Below, piece by piece: positions 16,215 through 24,800 of a stretch of 64,000 nucleotides of DNA (position 1 is the first letter of the stretch; each line of letters opens with the position of its first letter). The position numbers and the translations under genes were made by a program. The stretch is taken from the NCBI RefSeq assembly GCF_900455735.1, contig NZ_UAUI01000022.1, positions 620,001 to 684,000 on the forward strand, read 5' to 3'. The notes beneath the pieces were generated by a model. That model was given only the letters and a program-made list of their open reading frames with translations, ran no database searches and was not told where the DNA came from. Source of the stretch: Rhodococcus wratislaviensis. GTDB lineage: Bacteria > Actinomycetota > Actinomycetes > Mycobacteriales > Mycobacteriaceae.

Positions 16215-17627
16215 ATGATCGGATCGAGAGCGCTTCGACGGCGAATGCTGCTGGTGGGAGCGATGGTGGTGGGCGCACAGCTCGCCGTCGCCCCGCCGTC
16301 GGTCGGGGGTCCCGTCGACGGCGGAACGTCCGTGGACGTGCAGCCGGCACCTACCGTTCCCGCCTGGCCGGAGGCCGACCGGGATTTCTACGAACCACCG
16401 GCCGACGTGGTCGCGGCGGCCGAGCCGGGCGAGGTCATCGCCGCCCGCGAAGTCCACCTGGCGAACCTGTCGGTGCTTCCGGTGAACGTCGACGCGTGGC
16501 AGCTGTCGTACCGCTCCACCAACTCGCGGGACGAGCCGATCCCCGCCGTCGCGACGGTGGTCAAACCGAGGGGCACGATCGACGGCGTCCGCAATCTGCT
16601 CTCGCTCCAGCCGGCGGAAGACTCCCTCGGCAAGTACTGCGCCGCCTCGTACGCACTACAGCAGTGGTCCGTGCCCGCGCCGCTGACCGGTCAGATCGTC
16701 GCGCCGCTGCAGTTCCTCGAGGCGCAGGCCGCCCTCGCCCAGGGATGGGCCGTCGTGATGCCGGATCACCAGGGCCCGAACGCCGCGTATGCGGCCGGGC
16801 CCCTCGCCGGCCGCATCACCCTGGACGGGATCCGGGCTGCGGAGAACTTCGACCCACTGGGGCTGTCGGGCCGGCAGACTCCGGTCGGGTTGATGGGCTA
16901 CTCCGGAGGTGCGATCGCGACGGGTCACGCCGCCGAACTCCACGCGAGCTATGCGCCGGACCTGAACATCGTCGGCGCGGCCGAAGGCGGCATCCCCGCC
17001 GACCTCGGCGCCCTCGTCGATCTCGCGGACAACAACCTGGGTGCGGGAATCGTGCTGGGCGGCGTGTTCGGCGTGAGCCGTGACTATCCCGAACTCGCCG
17101 AGTATCTCGACACGCACCTGAATCCACTCGGCAAGCAACTCCTGGCCGCCAAGGGCAATCTCTGTGTCAGCTATCAGGCAGCACTCCTGCCGTTCGCGAA
17201 CCTGAGGGGCCTGTTCGACAGCCCCGGCGGCGACCCGCTGCGCGATCCGGTGGTCGAATCGGTGCTCGACCGGACGAAGATGGGTCATCGGGTCCCGGAC
17301 GTGCCGATGTTCATGTACCAGGCGAACCCGGACTGGCTGGTACCGGTCGGGCCCGTCGACGCACTCGTCGACACCTACTGCCAGGACCCGAACGCCCGGG
17401 TGACGTACACCCGCGACCACGCCAGCGAGCACCTGTCCCTCGAACCGGTCGCGGCCGCGAGCGCACTACTGTGGCTGCGGGACCGGTTCGACGGGGTGCC
17501 CGCCGACGCCGGATGCACCACCCGCGACGTGGGATCGATGGCCCTCGACCAGGCGACGTGGCCGGTGTGGTCGTCGATCGTCGGTGACACGATCGCGAGT
17601 CTGCTCGGTCAGCCGATCGGTACGTGA
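16215..17627 (+). CDS. secreted lipase (LIP family)
   Basis: A 470-residue exported lipase. A basic N-terminus (MIGSRALRRRM) and hydrophobic core to about residue 28 form a Sec signal peptide. The mature part follows the secretory lipase family: nucleophile Ser230 in GYSGGAIATG, a probable Asp near NPDWLVP, and the catalytic His in DHASEHLSLEP. Paired Cys (KYCAAS, YCQDP, GCTTRD) suggest disulfides. GGGGAGGACCAC before ATG 16215 decides the start. It probably releases fatty acids from extracellular acylglycerols under TetR control. Confidence 0.9.
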   Translation: MIGSRALRRRMLLVGAMVVGAQLAVAPPSVGGPVDGGTSVDVQPAPTVPAWPEADRDFYEPPADVVAAAEPGEVIAAREVHLANLSVLPVNVDAWQLSYRSTNSRDEPIPAVATVVKPRGTIDGVRNLLSLQPAEDSLGKYCAASYALQQWSVPAPLTGQIVAPLQFLEAQAALAQGWAVVMPDHQGPNAAYAAGPLAGRITLDGIRAAENFDPLGLSGRQTPVGLMGYSGGAIATGHAAELHASYAPDLNIVGAAEGGIPADLGALVDLADNNLGAGIVLGGVFGVSRDYPELAEYLDTHLNPLGKQLLAAKGNLCVSYQAALLPFANLRGLFDSPGGDPLRDPVVESVLDRTKMGHRVPDVPMFMYQANPDWLVPVGPVDALVDTYCQDPNARVTYTRDHASEHLSLEPVAAASALLWLRDRFDGVPADAGCTTRDVGSMALDQATWPVWSSIVGDTIASLLGQPIGT

Positions 17628-17637
17628 GGGCGCGGGT

Positions 17638-17841
17638 TCAGAGGCCGCCGACACCGGCGAGCAGTTTGCGCGCCCCCTCGTGGAGGCGGTCCCGGACGGT
17701 GGCGACGCTGGTCTGCATCGTGTCCGCCACCTCGTCGCAGGACATTCCCCGGTAATACACGAGGGCCAGTGTCTCCCTTTCGAGGGCGGGCAACGATTCC
17801 ACTGCATCCAGTACCGCCGACCTGCACGAATTCACTTGCAT
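17638..17841 (-). CDS. sigma-70 region 4-only small protein or gene remnant
   Basis: A 67-residue ORF that is little more than a sigma-70 region 4 helix-turn-helix: AVLDAVESLPALERETLALV, then YYRGMSCDEVADTMQTSVAT and VRDRLHEGARKLL. Region 2 is absent. No good Shine-Dalgarno precedes the ATG at 17841, and the open frame continues upstream without homology. Either a truncated ECF sigma gene or a small stand-alone DNA-binding protein. Confidence 0.5.
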   Translation of the reverse strand: MQVNSCRSAVLDAVESLPALERETLALVYYRGMSCDEVADTMQTSVATVRDRLHEGARKLLAGVGGL

Positions 17842-17926
17842 GCATTCATCGTCAATGACCGGCGGGGTCGGAAACAGGGACCCCAGGGTGACGAACCGCC
17901 CACCCCGGGGTGACCGTGCGGCAAAG

Positions 17927-17964
17927 ACAGAGGGCCACCTTCCCGGGGGAAGGTGGCCCTCTGT
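17927..17964 (-). terminator. strong hairpin downstream of tRNA-Thr
   Basis: A perfect inverted repeat with 18-bp arms (ACAGAGGGCCACCTTCCC and its complement) and only 2 central bases, 20 nt past the tRNA 3' end. On the minus strand TCTTTGC follows. Probably the tRNA terminator. Confidence 0.8.
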
Positions 17965-17984
17965 GTGCGGAGGCGATTCCGCGG

Positions 17985-18059
17985 TGGAGCCTCCTGTCAG
18001 GATTGAACTGACGACCGCTCGCTTACAAGGCGAGTGCTCTACCACTGAGCTAAGGAGGC
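17985..18059 (-). tRNA. tRNA-Thr (anticodon TGT)
   Basis: The minus strand folds as a full cloverleaf. Acceptor GCCTCCT pairs with AGGAGGC, the D arm is GCTC-AGTGGTA-GAGC, the anticodon arm is CTCGC-CTTGTAA-GCGAG with TGT at the anticodon, and the T arm is GTCAG-TTCAATC-CTGAC. Discriminator T is followed by an encoded CCA. 72 nt plus CCA. Confidence 0.97.
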
Positions 18060-18131
18060 GGACACGCGCGCCCATCATATCCATTGCAGGAACGTCGGCT
18101 ACTTCCGCCCACATTGGATAGCGTTGGAGCC

Positions 18132-18509
18132 ATGAGTACCTCGGAGATCGCCACCGTCCTCGCTTGGCACGACGCCCTCAACTCCGGCGACATCGACACT
18201 CTGCTGTCGCTGTCGAGCGACGACATCGAGATGGGTGGCCCGAAAGGCGCGACTCAGGGCCTGGCGGCGCTGCGGGAATGGGCGTCTACCGCGGGCATCA
18301 CGCTGATTCCGCAGCGAATGTATTACTACGACGGCGTGCTGGTGGTCGAACAGCAGGCCACGTGGGCGGACCCCGCGGAGACGCGTATCCTGGCCTCTGC
18401 ATTCCGTGTCGTCCACGATCAGGTCATCTCCACGTTCCGCCACGAGACACTCGAGTCTGCACTCTCCGCTACCGATTTGACCGAGAAAGATCTTGTCTCC
18501 GACACGTAG
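18132..18509 (+). CDS. SnoaL/NTF2-like protein
   Basis: A 125-residue single-domain NTF2-fold protein: the opening helix TVLAWHDALNSGDIDTLLSL, SSDDIEMGGP, and strands VVEQQATW and RILASAFRVV. Such domains bind or isomerise small hydrophobic ligands; no catalytic dyad can be assigned. Its TAG stop is one base before the ATG of the ThrE-like gene, so the two are translationally coupled. Confidence 0.78.
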   Translation: MSTSEIATVLAWHDALNSGDIDTLLSLSSDDIEMGGPKGATQGLAALREWASTAGITLIPQRMYYYDGVLVVEQQATWADPAETRILASAFRVVHDQVISTFRHETLESALSATDLTEKDLVSDT

Positions 18510-18510
18510 T

Positions 18511-19950
18511 ATGGCCAAGCTCACAGAATCCCTCCAACGGCTCACAGGCGACCGTCGCGCAACGGTCGATGCGGTCACCGCTGCACCCACACCGCTGCAG
18601 CCGATCGACCTCACCGACGACGCGGTGGTCGCCGAAGTACTCGACCTCGCCGTGAGAGTCGGTGAAGTGCTCCTTGCGTCGGGCACCGGTGCGATGGACA
18701 CCGCCGAGCAGGTGCAGTTCATCGCCGCCACGTACGGCCTCGCCCAGTGTGATGTGGATGTCACGTACAACTCCATCGTGCTGTCCGCGTACCGCGGGCC
18801 GACCCTCCCGCCGGCGAGCACGATGCGGATAGTGCACTACCGCTCGATGGACTTCACCCGTCTCGCGGCGGTGGACCGGCTCACGCGGCGGATCCGCCGT
18901 GAGGCCGTCACCCCCAGCGAGGCGCACGAAGCCCTGACCGCGGTCACCACGGCGCCGCACCCGTACAACCGCTGGATCGCGACGCTCGCCTGGGCGTCCA
19001 TGGCCGCGTCGGTCTCCGTGTTGATGGGCGGTGGGGTGCTGGTCGCATCGGTCGCCTTCCTGACGACGATGGTGATCTACCGGGTCAACCGGGTCCTCAA
19101 CCGCATCGGCCTGCCGTTCTTCTTTCAGCAGGTGGCGGGCGGTCTGGTGGCGGCGACCCCGGCGGCGACGCTCTACACGTTCCAGGATCAGCTGGGTGTC
19201 GAGATCAGACCCTCGCAGATCATTTCTGCCGGTGTGGTGGTGCTGTTGTCCGGGTTGTCGCTGGTCGGTTCCGTGCAGGACGCCATCACGGGGGCACCGA
19301 TCACGGCGGCGGCGCGATTCTTCGAAGTGGTCATGATGACCGGCGGCATCATCGCCGGTGTGGCCATCTCGTTGCGTCTGACCGGCGTGCTGGGTTCGAC
19401 GCTGCCGCCCGTCAACGTCGAGATCACGGAACTCGTGCAGCTACCCGTGCTGGTGATGTCGGGCGCTTTCGCGTCGATGTTCTATGCATTGGCCTGTTAC
19501 GCCGAGCAGCGCGCCCTCACGGCCGCGTGGTTCGGCGGCGCGGCCGGCGCCCTGGTCTACATGGTGGCGCACCAGTTCGGCATCGGCCCCATCATCGGTT
19601 CGGCGCTCGCAGCCACAGTGGTCGGTTTCGCCGGTGGTCTGATGGCCCGCCGCGCGCTCACGCCGCCGCTGGTCGTCGTGGTGGCGGGTATCACACCACT
19701 GCTGCCGGGTCTGTCTCTGTACCGGGGTCTCTACGCCCTGCTCAACAACGAAGTGGTGATCGGACTGAGCTCGCTGCTGGCGGCGTTCGGTATCGGTTGC
19801 GCGCTCGCGGCGGGCGTCACGCTAGGCGAATGGATCGCCCGGACCCTGCGGAGGCCGCGCATCCTGCGTCGCACAGACGACATCCGCCGCCCCGTCTTCA
19901 AGACGAGGCGGCGGAAGGCGGTCGAAACACACACACAGAAAGCGGCGTGA
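18511..19950 (+). CDS. ThrE-type threonine/serine exporter family protein
   Basis: A 479-residue membrane protein with the ThrE layout. A cytoplasmic N-terminal domain (DLAVRVGEVLLASGTGAMDT, and the YRSMDFTRLAAVDRL segment) is followed by about ten TM helices including RVLNRIGLPFFFQQVAGG and the GITPLLPGLSLYRGLY hairpin. C. glutamicum ThrE (close to 490 residues) exports L-threonine and L-serine by proton motive force. ATG 18511 follows the upstream TAG as TAGTATG; a TTG six codons earlier is an alternative. Confidence 0.88.
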   Translation: MAKLTESLQRLTGDRRATVDAVTAAPTPLQPIDLTDDAVVAEVLDLAVRVGEVLLASGTGAMDTAEQVQFIAATYGLAQCDVDVTYNSIVLSAYRGPTLPPASTMRIVHYRSMDFTRLAAVDRLTRRIRREAVTPSEAHEALTAVTTAPHPYNRWIATLAWASMAASVSVLMGGGVLVASVAFLTTMVIYRVNRVLNRIGLPFFFQQVAGGLVAATPAATLYTFQDQLGVEIRPSQIISAGVVVLLSGLSLVGSVQDAITGAPITAAARFFEVVMMTGGIIAGVAISLRLTGVLGSTLPPVNVEITELVQLPVLVMSGAFASMFYALACYAEQRALTAAWFGGAAGALVYMVAHQFGIGPIIGSALAATVVGFAGGLMARRALTPPLVVVVAGITPLLPGLSLYRGLYALLNNEVVIGLSSLLAAFGIGCALAAGVTLGEWIARTLRRPRILRRTDDIRRPVFKTRRRKAVETHTQKAA

Positions 19951-19991
19951 GGCAGTTTCAGGTGACGGCCTCTCGGCCGTCTGCCGGGTAC

Positions 19992-20050
19992 GACCGCCGG
20001 TGTCTCACCGGACGGTCGTCCCGGCACGTCGTCGCCGACACGCGGCGACG
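19992..20050. terminator. two hairpins between convergent genes
   Basis: GACCG-CGGTG pairing with CACCG-CGGTC at 19992-20017 is followed by CGTCGCCG / CGGCGACG with a 5-nt loop at 20030-20050. They sit between the ThrE-like gene and the convergent mbtH-like gene and probably terminate both. Confidence 0.6.
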
Positions 20051-20056
20051 GGGAGG

Positions 20057-20308
20057 TCAGCTCTTGTCGACGCTGTGCCGTCCGCCCGACTTCTCGTCGG
20101 CCTCCATGGCCTCACGCAGGCTCTTCGGCCGCATGTCGGTCCAGTTCTTCTCCACGTACTCGAGGCATGCGGCCCGGCTTTCCTCGCCGAAAACCACGCG
20201 CCAGCCTGCCGGCACCTCAGAGAACGTGGGCCACAGTGAGTGCTGGTCCTCATCGTTCACCAGCACGTAGAAGCGGCCTTCTTCGTCATCGAATGGATTG
20301 GTGCTCAT
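20057..20308 (-). CDS. MbtH-like NRPS accessory protein
   Basis: An 83-residue MbtH-family protein: [35 protein letters not shown], and the WTDMRPKSL signature. MbtH proteins bind adenylation domains and are often needed for their folding and activity. The four A domains of the adjacent synthetase are the natural partners. The start overlaps the stop of the hydroxylase gene by 4 nt. The last ~20 residues are a polar tail. Confidence 0.95.
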   Translation of the reverse strand: MSTNPFDDEEGRFYVLVNDEDQHSLWPTFSEVPAGWRVVFGEESRAACLEYVEKNWTDMRPKSLREAMEADEKSGGRHSVDKS

Positions 20309-21651
20309 CTCGCCTCGCTTGTCGCATACGTGTCCTGTGCGTTCACACTAGCAAGCGCGCCGTTACGGCCACGCCTTGTTACGACAGATGTAACGATCTC
20401 TCCCGCCCGCACGGCAACGTTCGACAGGAGCGACGACGTGATTCCGTGCGTTTTCTCCGTGCCGCCCTGCAGATAGATTCCCGCTGTGACGTCCGGTGAA
20501 ACCGCCAATCTGTAATCTCGGCCCACTTCACGTGGCGGGTGGGTTTTCGGCGCGAGATCGCCGAGCAGAGGCTCGAGGGGTGCGGGAGTGAAGCCGGTGG
20601 CCAGAATCAGTGCGTCGCAGGCGAGAGTGTCGGTGAGGCCGTCGACACCGCTGCGGACAGCCACCTCGATTCCGTCCGAAGTCTCGTCGACGGCAATGAT
20701 CTCCGACGCGCGGCGCATGAACAGGCGGCGACGCCCCCGTACGCGTTCCTGGTATTCGGTCGCGTAGAGCTCGTTGATGAGCTCGATGTCGACCACCGAA
20801 TAGTTAGTACTCCTATGGACATCCAGCAATCGCAGTCGCTCCGCCTCCGGGGCGCCGTGCAGATCGTCCACCGCCTCCGGATCGAAGATGCGGTTGGCGT
20901 ACGGGCTGTCGTCGGCCGGGCTGTAGCCGTAACGCGAGAAGACGCTGTGGACTTCGGCTTCGGGGTAGTTTCCGTGCAGGTACTGCACGATCTCGGCGGC
21001 GCTCTGGCCTGCCCCGAGGACGACGAATCGATGGTGGACCGGGGCCGGCATCTCGCCGAGCCGGAACAAGAACTGGTGATTGTGGAAGCACCGCGCAGAG
21101 GGGTTGGCCCACTCGGGGATTCGTTCCCGCAGACCGGCGCCCATCACGACGTTGCGCGCGATCACCGTGCTGCCGTCGGCGGTGCGGACCTCGAAACGGT
21201 CGATCACCCCGTCGTCGCCGCGGATTCCGCGTACGGTCTCCACTGCGGTGCCGTATCGCACGTCGGCGTCCACTCGGCGTGCCGCCCACTGCAGGTAGTC
21301 GTGGAACTCGTGACGCGTCGGGAAGAAGGTCTGGTGATTGACGAAGTCGACGAGGCGACCCTGATCGAAGAGGTAATTGAAGAAGGTGAATGCGCTACGC
21401 GGATTCCGGAACGTCACCAGGTCCTTCGGAAACGCGATCTGCATCGTCGCGCCGTCGAGAAGCATCCCGGGATGCCACCCGAATCGATCCTGCTTCTCGA
21501 AGAACTGCGCGCTGATCCGCTCACGCGGGGGGCACTCCGCATTGTGTTCCTCGATGGCAATGGCCAGGGCGAGGTTAGCGGGACCGAATCCGACACCCAC
21601 GACATCTCGCACTGGGAGATCTGTACCGACCGTTTCCGGCGATTCACTCAT
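20305..21651 (-). CDS. L-ornithine N5-monooxygenase (siderophore hydroxylase)
   Basis: A 448-residue class B flavin N-hydroxylase. FAD site [14 protein letters not shown] (about 19-32), [22 protein letters not shown] site [16 protein letters not shown], and C-terminal ATGFTPAP. It hydroxylates the side-chain amine of ornithine with O2 and NADPH, the first step to N5-formyl-N5-hydroxyornithine. ATG 21651 puts the FAD motif at the normal distance; an upstream extension is unlike the family. Its own iron box lies at 21716-21734, and mbtH follows with a 4-nt overlap. In R. jostii the hydroxylase Rmo contributes to rhodochelin; this may be that gene, but I cannot confirm it. Confidence 0.92.
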   Translation of the reverse strand: MSESPETVGTDLPVRDVVGVGFGPANLALAIAIEEHNAECPPRERISAQFFEKQDRFGWHPGMLLDGATMQIAFPKDLVTFRNPRSAFTFFNYLFDQGRLVDFVNHQTFFPTRHEFHDYLQWAARRVDADVRYGTAVETVRGIRGDDGVIDRFEVRTADGSTVIARNVVMGAGLRERIPEWANPSARCFHNHQFLFRLGEMPAPVHHRFVVLGAGQSAAEIVQYLHGNYPEAEVHSVFSRYGYSPADDSPYANRIFDPEAVDDLHGAPEAERLRLLDVHRSTNYSVVDIELINELYATEYQERVRGRRRLFMRRASEIIAVDETSDGIEVAVRSGVDGLTDTLACDALILATGFTPAPLEPLLGDLAPKTHPPREVGRDYRLAVSPDVTAGIYLQGGTEKTHGITSSLLSNVAVRAGEIVTSVVTRRGRNGALASVNAQDTYATSEAR

Positions 21652-21715
21652 AGCTCGTTGTCCGTCCTCGACGCCGCGCCGCACCCGACCCAGCCGCCGT
21701 CTGCCTTCCGAAAAG

Positions 21716-21734
21716 ATAGTGAAGCCTATCCTTA
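21716..21734 (-). promoter_or_regulatory. IdeR-type iron box before the hydroxylase gene
   Basis: The minus strand TAAGGATAGGCTTCACTAT matches TTAGGTTAGGCTAACCTAA at 13 of 19 positions, with the AGGCT core intact. It lies 65 nt upstream of the ATG in the 162-nt gap after the NRPS gene, giving the hydroxylase-mbtH unit its own iron-controlled promoter. Confidence 0.7.
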
Positions 21735-21813
21735 TTTCCAGCACAGTACCAAGTACTTCCGGCCCTCGCGGCGGCGAACTCCGCCCCGGAACTGCGATCT
21801 AGATCACTCTTGA

Positions 21814-24800
21814 TCATCGGGATCCTTCCGCCCATGCGGTGACCAGCGACGACAACTCCGACGCCCAGCCACGAACCTTCTCGGCGTCCAGCACATCCGA
21901 GGAGAACGAGAAATATGCGTGGACGGGCCCGTCACCGATCGGCTCGTAGAAGCTCAGCGTCAGGTCCGAATCCGGAACACCCACCGGCACCGGCATCACG
22001 CCGCCCAGCGCGTCGAGATGACCGAGCCTGGCCTGCTCGTGATGAACGAGCATGATCTGCGGACGGAGCACCGGCGTCTCGCCGACCGCCTCCACGACGT
22101 CGGCGAACGCCACGTCCTGGTTGTCCAGCGCGTCGAGATTCGCGGTGCGGATACGCCGCAGCAACTCCACGGGATCGGGATCACCGCTCGTATCCGTTCG
22201 CAACAGAACGATATTGAAGAAGCAGCCGACCAGCGCGTCCAGCGCCTCCTCCGTGCGTCCCGCGACGAGTGACCCCAGCGGAATGTCCGTGCCGGCGCCG
22301 TGCCGTGTCAGCACGGTGGCGAGCGCGGCCTGCAACACCATGAACAGGCTGGTGCCCGTGTCGCTCGCGAACTTCTCGACCGCACTGTGGAGATCTGCGT
22401 CGATCTCGACCGGGACGATCTCCGCCGTCCGCGGTCCGCGAACCGCCGGGGCGGGCAGTGCGAGCCGGGACGGCATGCCGTCCAGCGTCTCCCGCCAGTA
22501 GTCGAGCTGACGCGACCGACGGCTGTCCGGGTCCTCGGGATCGCCGACGAGTGCCTGCGACCACACGACGTAGTCGGCGTATCCGACGGGCAGCGGTTCC
22601 CACGCGGGTTCCTCGCCGTGCGACCGGGCGGCGTATGCGCCCATCAGATCGCCGAGCAACGGCACCACGGACCACTCGTCGACGGCGATGTAGTGCATCG
22701 CGAGAAGCAACGCCTGGGTGCCGTCGGCGCCGGTCACGAGATGCACGCGCAGCGGTTCGTGCTCGGTGAGATCGACGGGTTCCTGCGCCAATTCGAAGAC
22801 CGTGCGGTGCACGTCTCCGTCCCCGACGTCGACGAGTTCGAGGGCGGGCCGCATCGCTTCCTGCGCGACGACGGTGTCCCCGGCCTCCACATACACGGTC
22901 CGCAACGGCTCGTGCCGGGACGTGACGTCGTCGAGGGCCTGCGCCAGGATCTCGGGGTCGACGGTGTCGCGAAGCTGCAGCGACAGTGCGTGGCTGGCTC
23001 GCGACTCGGCGCCTGCCGCCCGGAACTGCTTCCAGAACCGGCGTTGCGGCCCGGACAGCGGCAGCGCCTCCGGCCTCGGGTCCGCCGCCGTCAGCACCGG
23101 CCTGCCCGTGGACGAGGCCCCCGCGACGATCGCGGCGAGTTCGGCCACCGTGGAATTGTCGAACACGTCCCGGATGCCGATGTCGACGGCGAACCGCCCA
23201 CGGATCCGTCCCACCAACCGCATCGACGCCATGGAGTTGCCACCCAGGTCGAAGAAGTTGTCGTGGATGCCCACCGACGGCAGGTGCAGGATGTCGGCGA
23301 ACACGGCCGCGATCTCCTTCTGCTCCGGCGTCTGCGGCGTGCCGTCCCCGGTCAGGGCCGACCAGTCCGGCAGCGGAAGCGCCTTGCGGTCGAGTTTGCC
23401 GTTGGGTGTCAACGGGAGATCGCCGTCCAGCACGACCACGAGAGTCGGCACCATGTAGTCGGGCAACCGCGTGGCGGCGTGATCCCGCACCGCCTGCGGA
23501 TCGATCCGCCCGGCTCCGTGACCGTCTGCCGGTGTCACATAGCCCACCAGCCGGACGATGTCGCCGGTCCGGTCCGCGACGACCGCCGACTGTTTCACCG
23601 CCGGATGGCTTCCGAGTGCCGCGATGATCTCGCCGAGTTCGATGCGGAATCCACGGATCTTCACCTGGTCGTCGACGCGTCCGAGGAAGTCGATGTTGCC
23701 GTCGGCCCGCCAGCGCGCCCGGTCGCCGGTCCGGTACATCCGGGTGCCCGCTTCGCCGAAGGGGCTGGGCACGAACCGGGCCGACGTGAGGTCGGGCCGG
23801 CCGAGGTATCCGCGGGCCAGCCCGCGTCCCGCGATGTACAACTCGCCCGCCACGCCCGGCGGCACCGGTTGCAGGCGGTCGTCGAGGACGTACGCCTGCT
23901 CGTTCGGATCGGGGATACCGATCGGCACAGCCGAGTTCCATCCGGGTTGTGCCTGCCACAACGTGTTGTTGACGGTGGCCTCGGTGAGACCGTACGCGGC
24001 GAGCAGGTTGAGGCGTTCCGCCCAGCGTCCGATCAGTTCCGGCGGCACGGTCTCGGTGCCCACCAGCACGGTGCATCCCTCCGGGACGTCGCATCCCGAC
24101 GGCAGCGCCGCCAGCAGGGACGGCGGAATGATCGCGTGCGTGACGTCGTGTGCGGCCATGAAATCGGTGAGTTCCGGTCCGGCGACGCGGGACTCGTCGG
24201 GCACGATGACCAGGCGGGAGCCCGTGCACAGTGCCATCGACAACTCGAAGACCGCGACGTCGAATCCGATCGACGCGAACTGCATCACCACCGAACCCGG
24301 CACGAGCTTCATCCGCTGTTCGGCGGTGGCGACGAGGCTGGGTATCCCGTCGTGAGTGAGGATCGCGCCCTTGGGTTTTCCGGTGGAGCCCGACGTGTAG
24401 ATGACGTACGCGGCGTGGTCCAGGCCCTGCGGGGGTTGCGGCACCTGCAGGGCGGGCCCGGTCTCGAGTTCCGTGACGACGGACTCGTCGTCGAGGAGAA
24501 CGCGAGCGAGACCGTCGACGTCCGCGATGCGCGGGCTCTCCCCCACCGTGGTCACCAGCACCCGCGCGGCGGAGTCGGCGAGCATGTAGGAGATGCGGTC
24601 GGACGGGTGGGTCAGGTCGAGCGGAAGGTACGCCGCCCCGAGCTTCAGCACCCCGAGCACCGTCGCGACCATCTGCGCCGATCTCGGGACAGCCAGTCCC
24701 ACAACGTCTTCGACGGAAACTCCGCGGCGATGCAGCAAGGCCGCGATCCGGTCGGCGCGGACACTCAGTTCCGCGTACGTCACCGCACCGTCGGCGTCGA

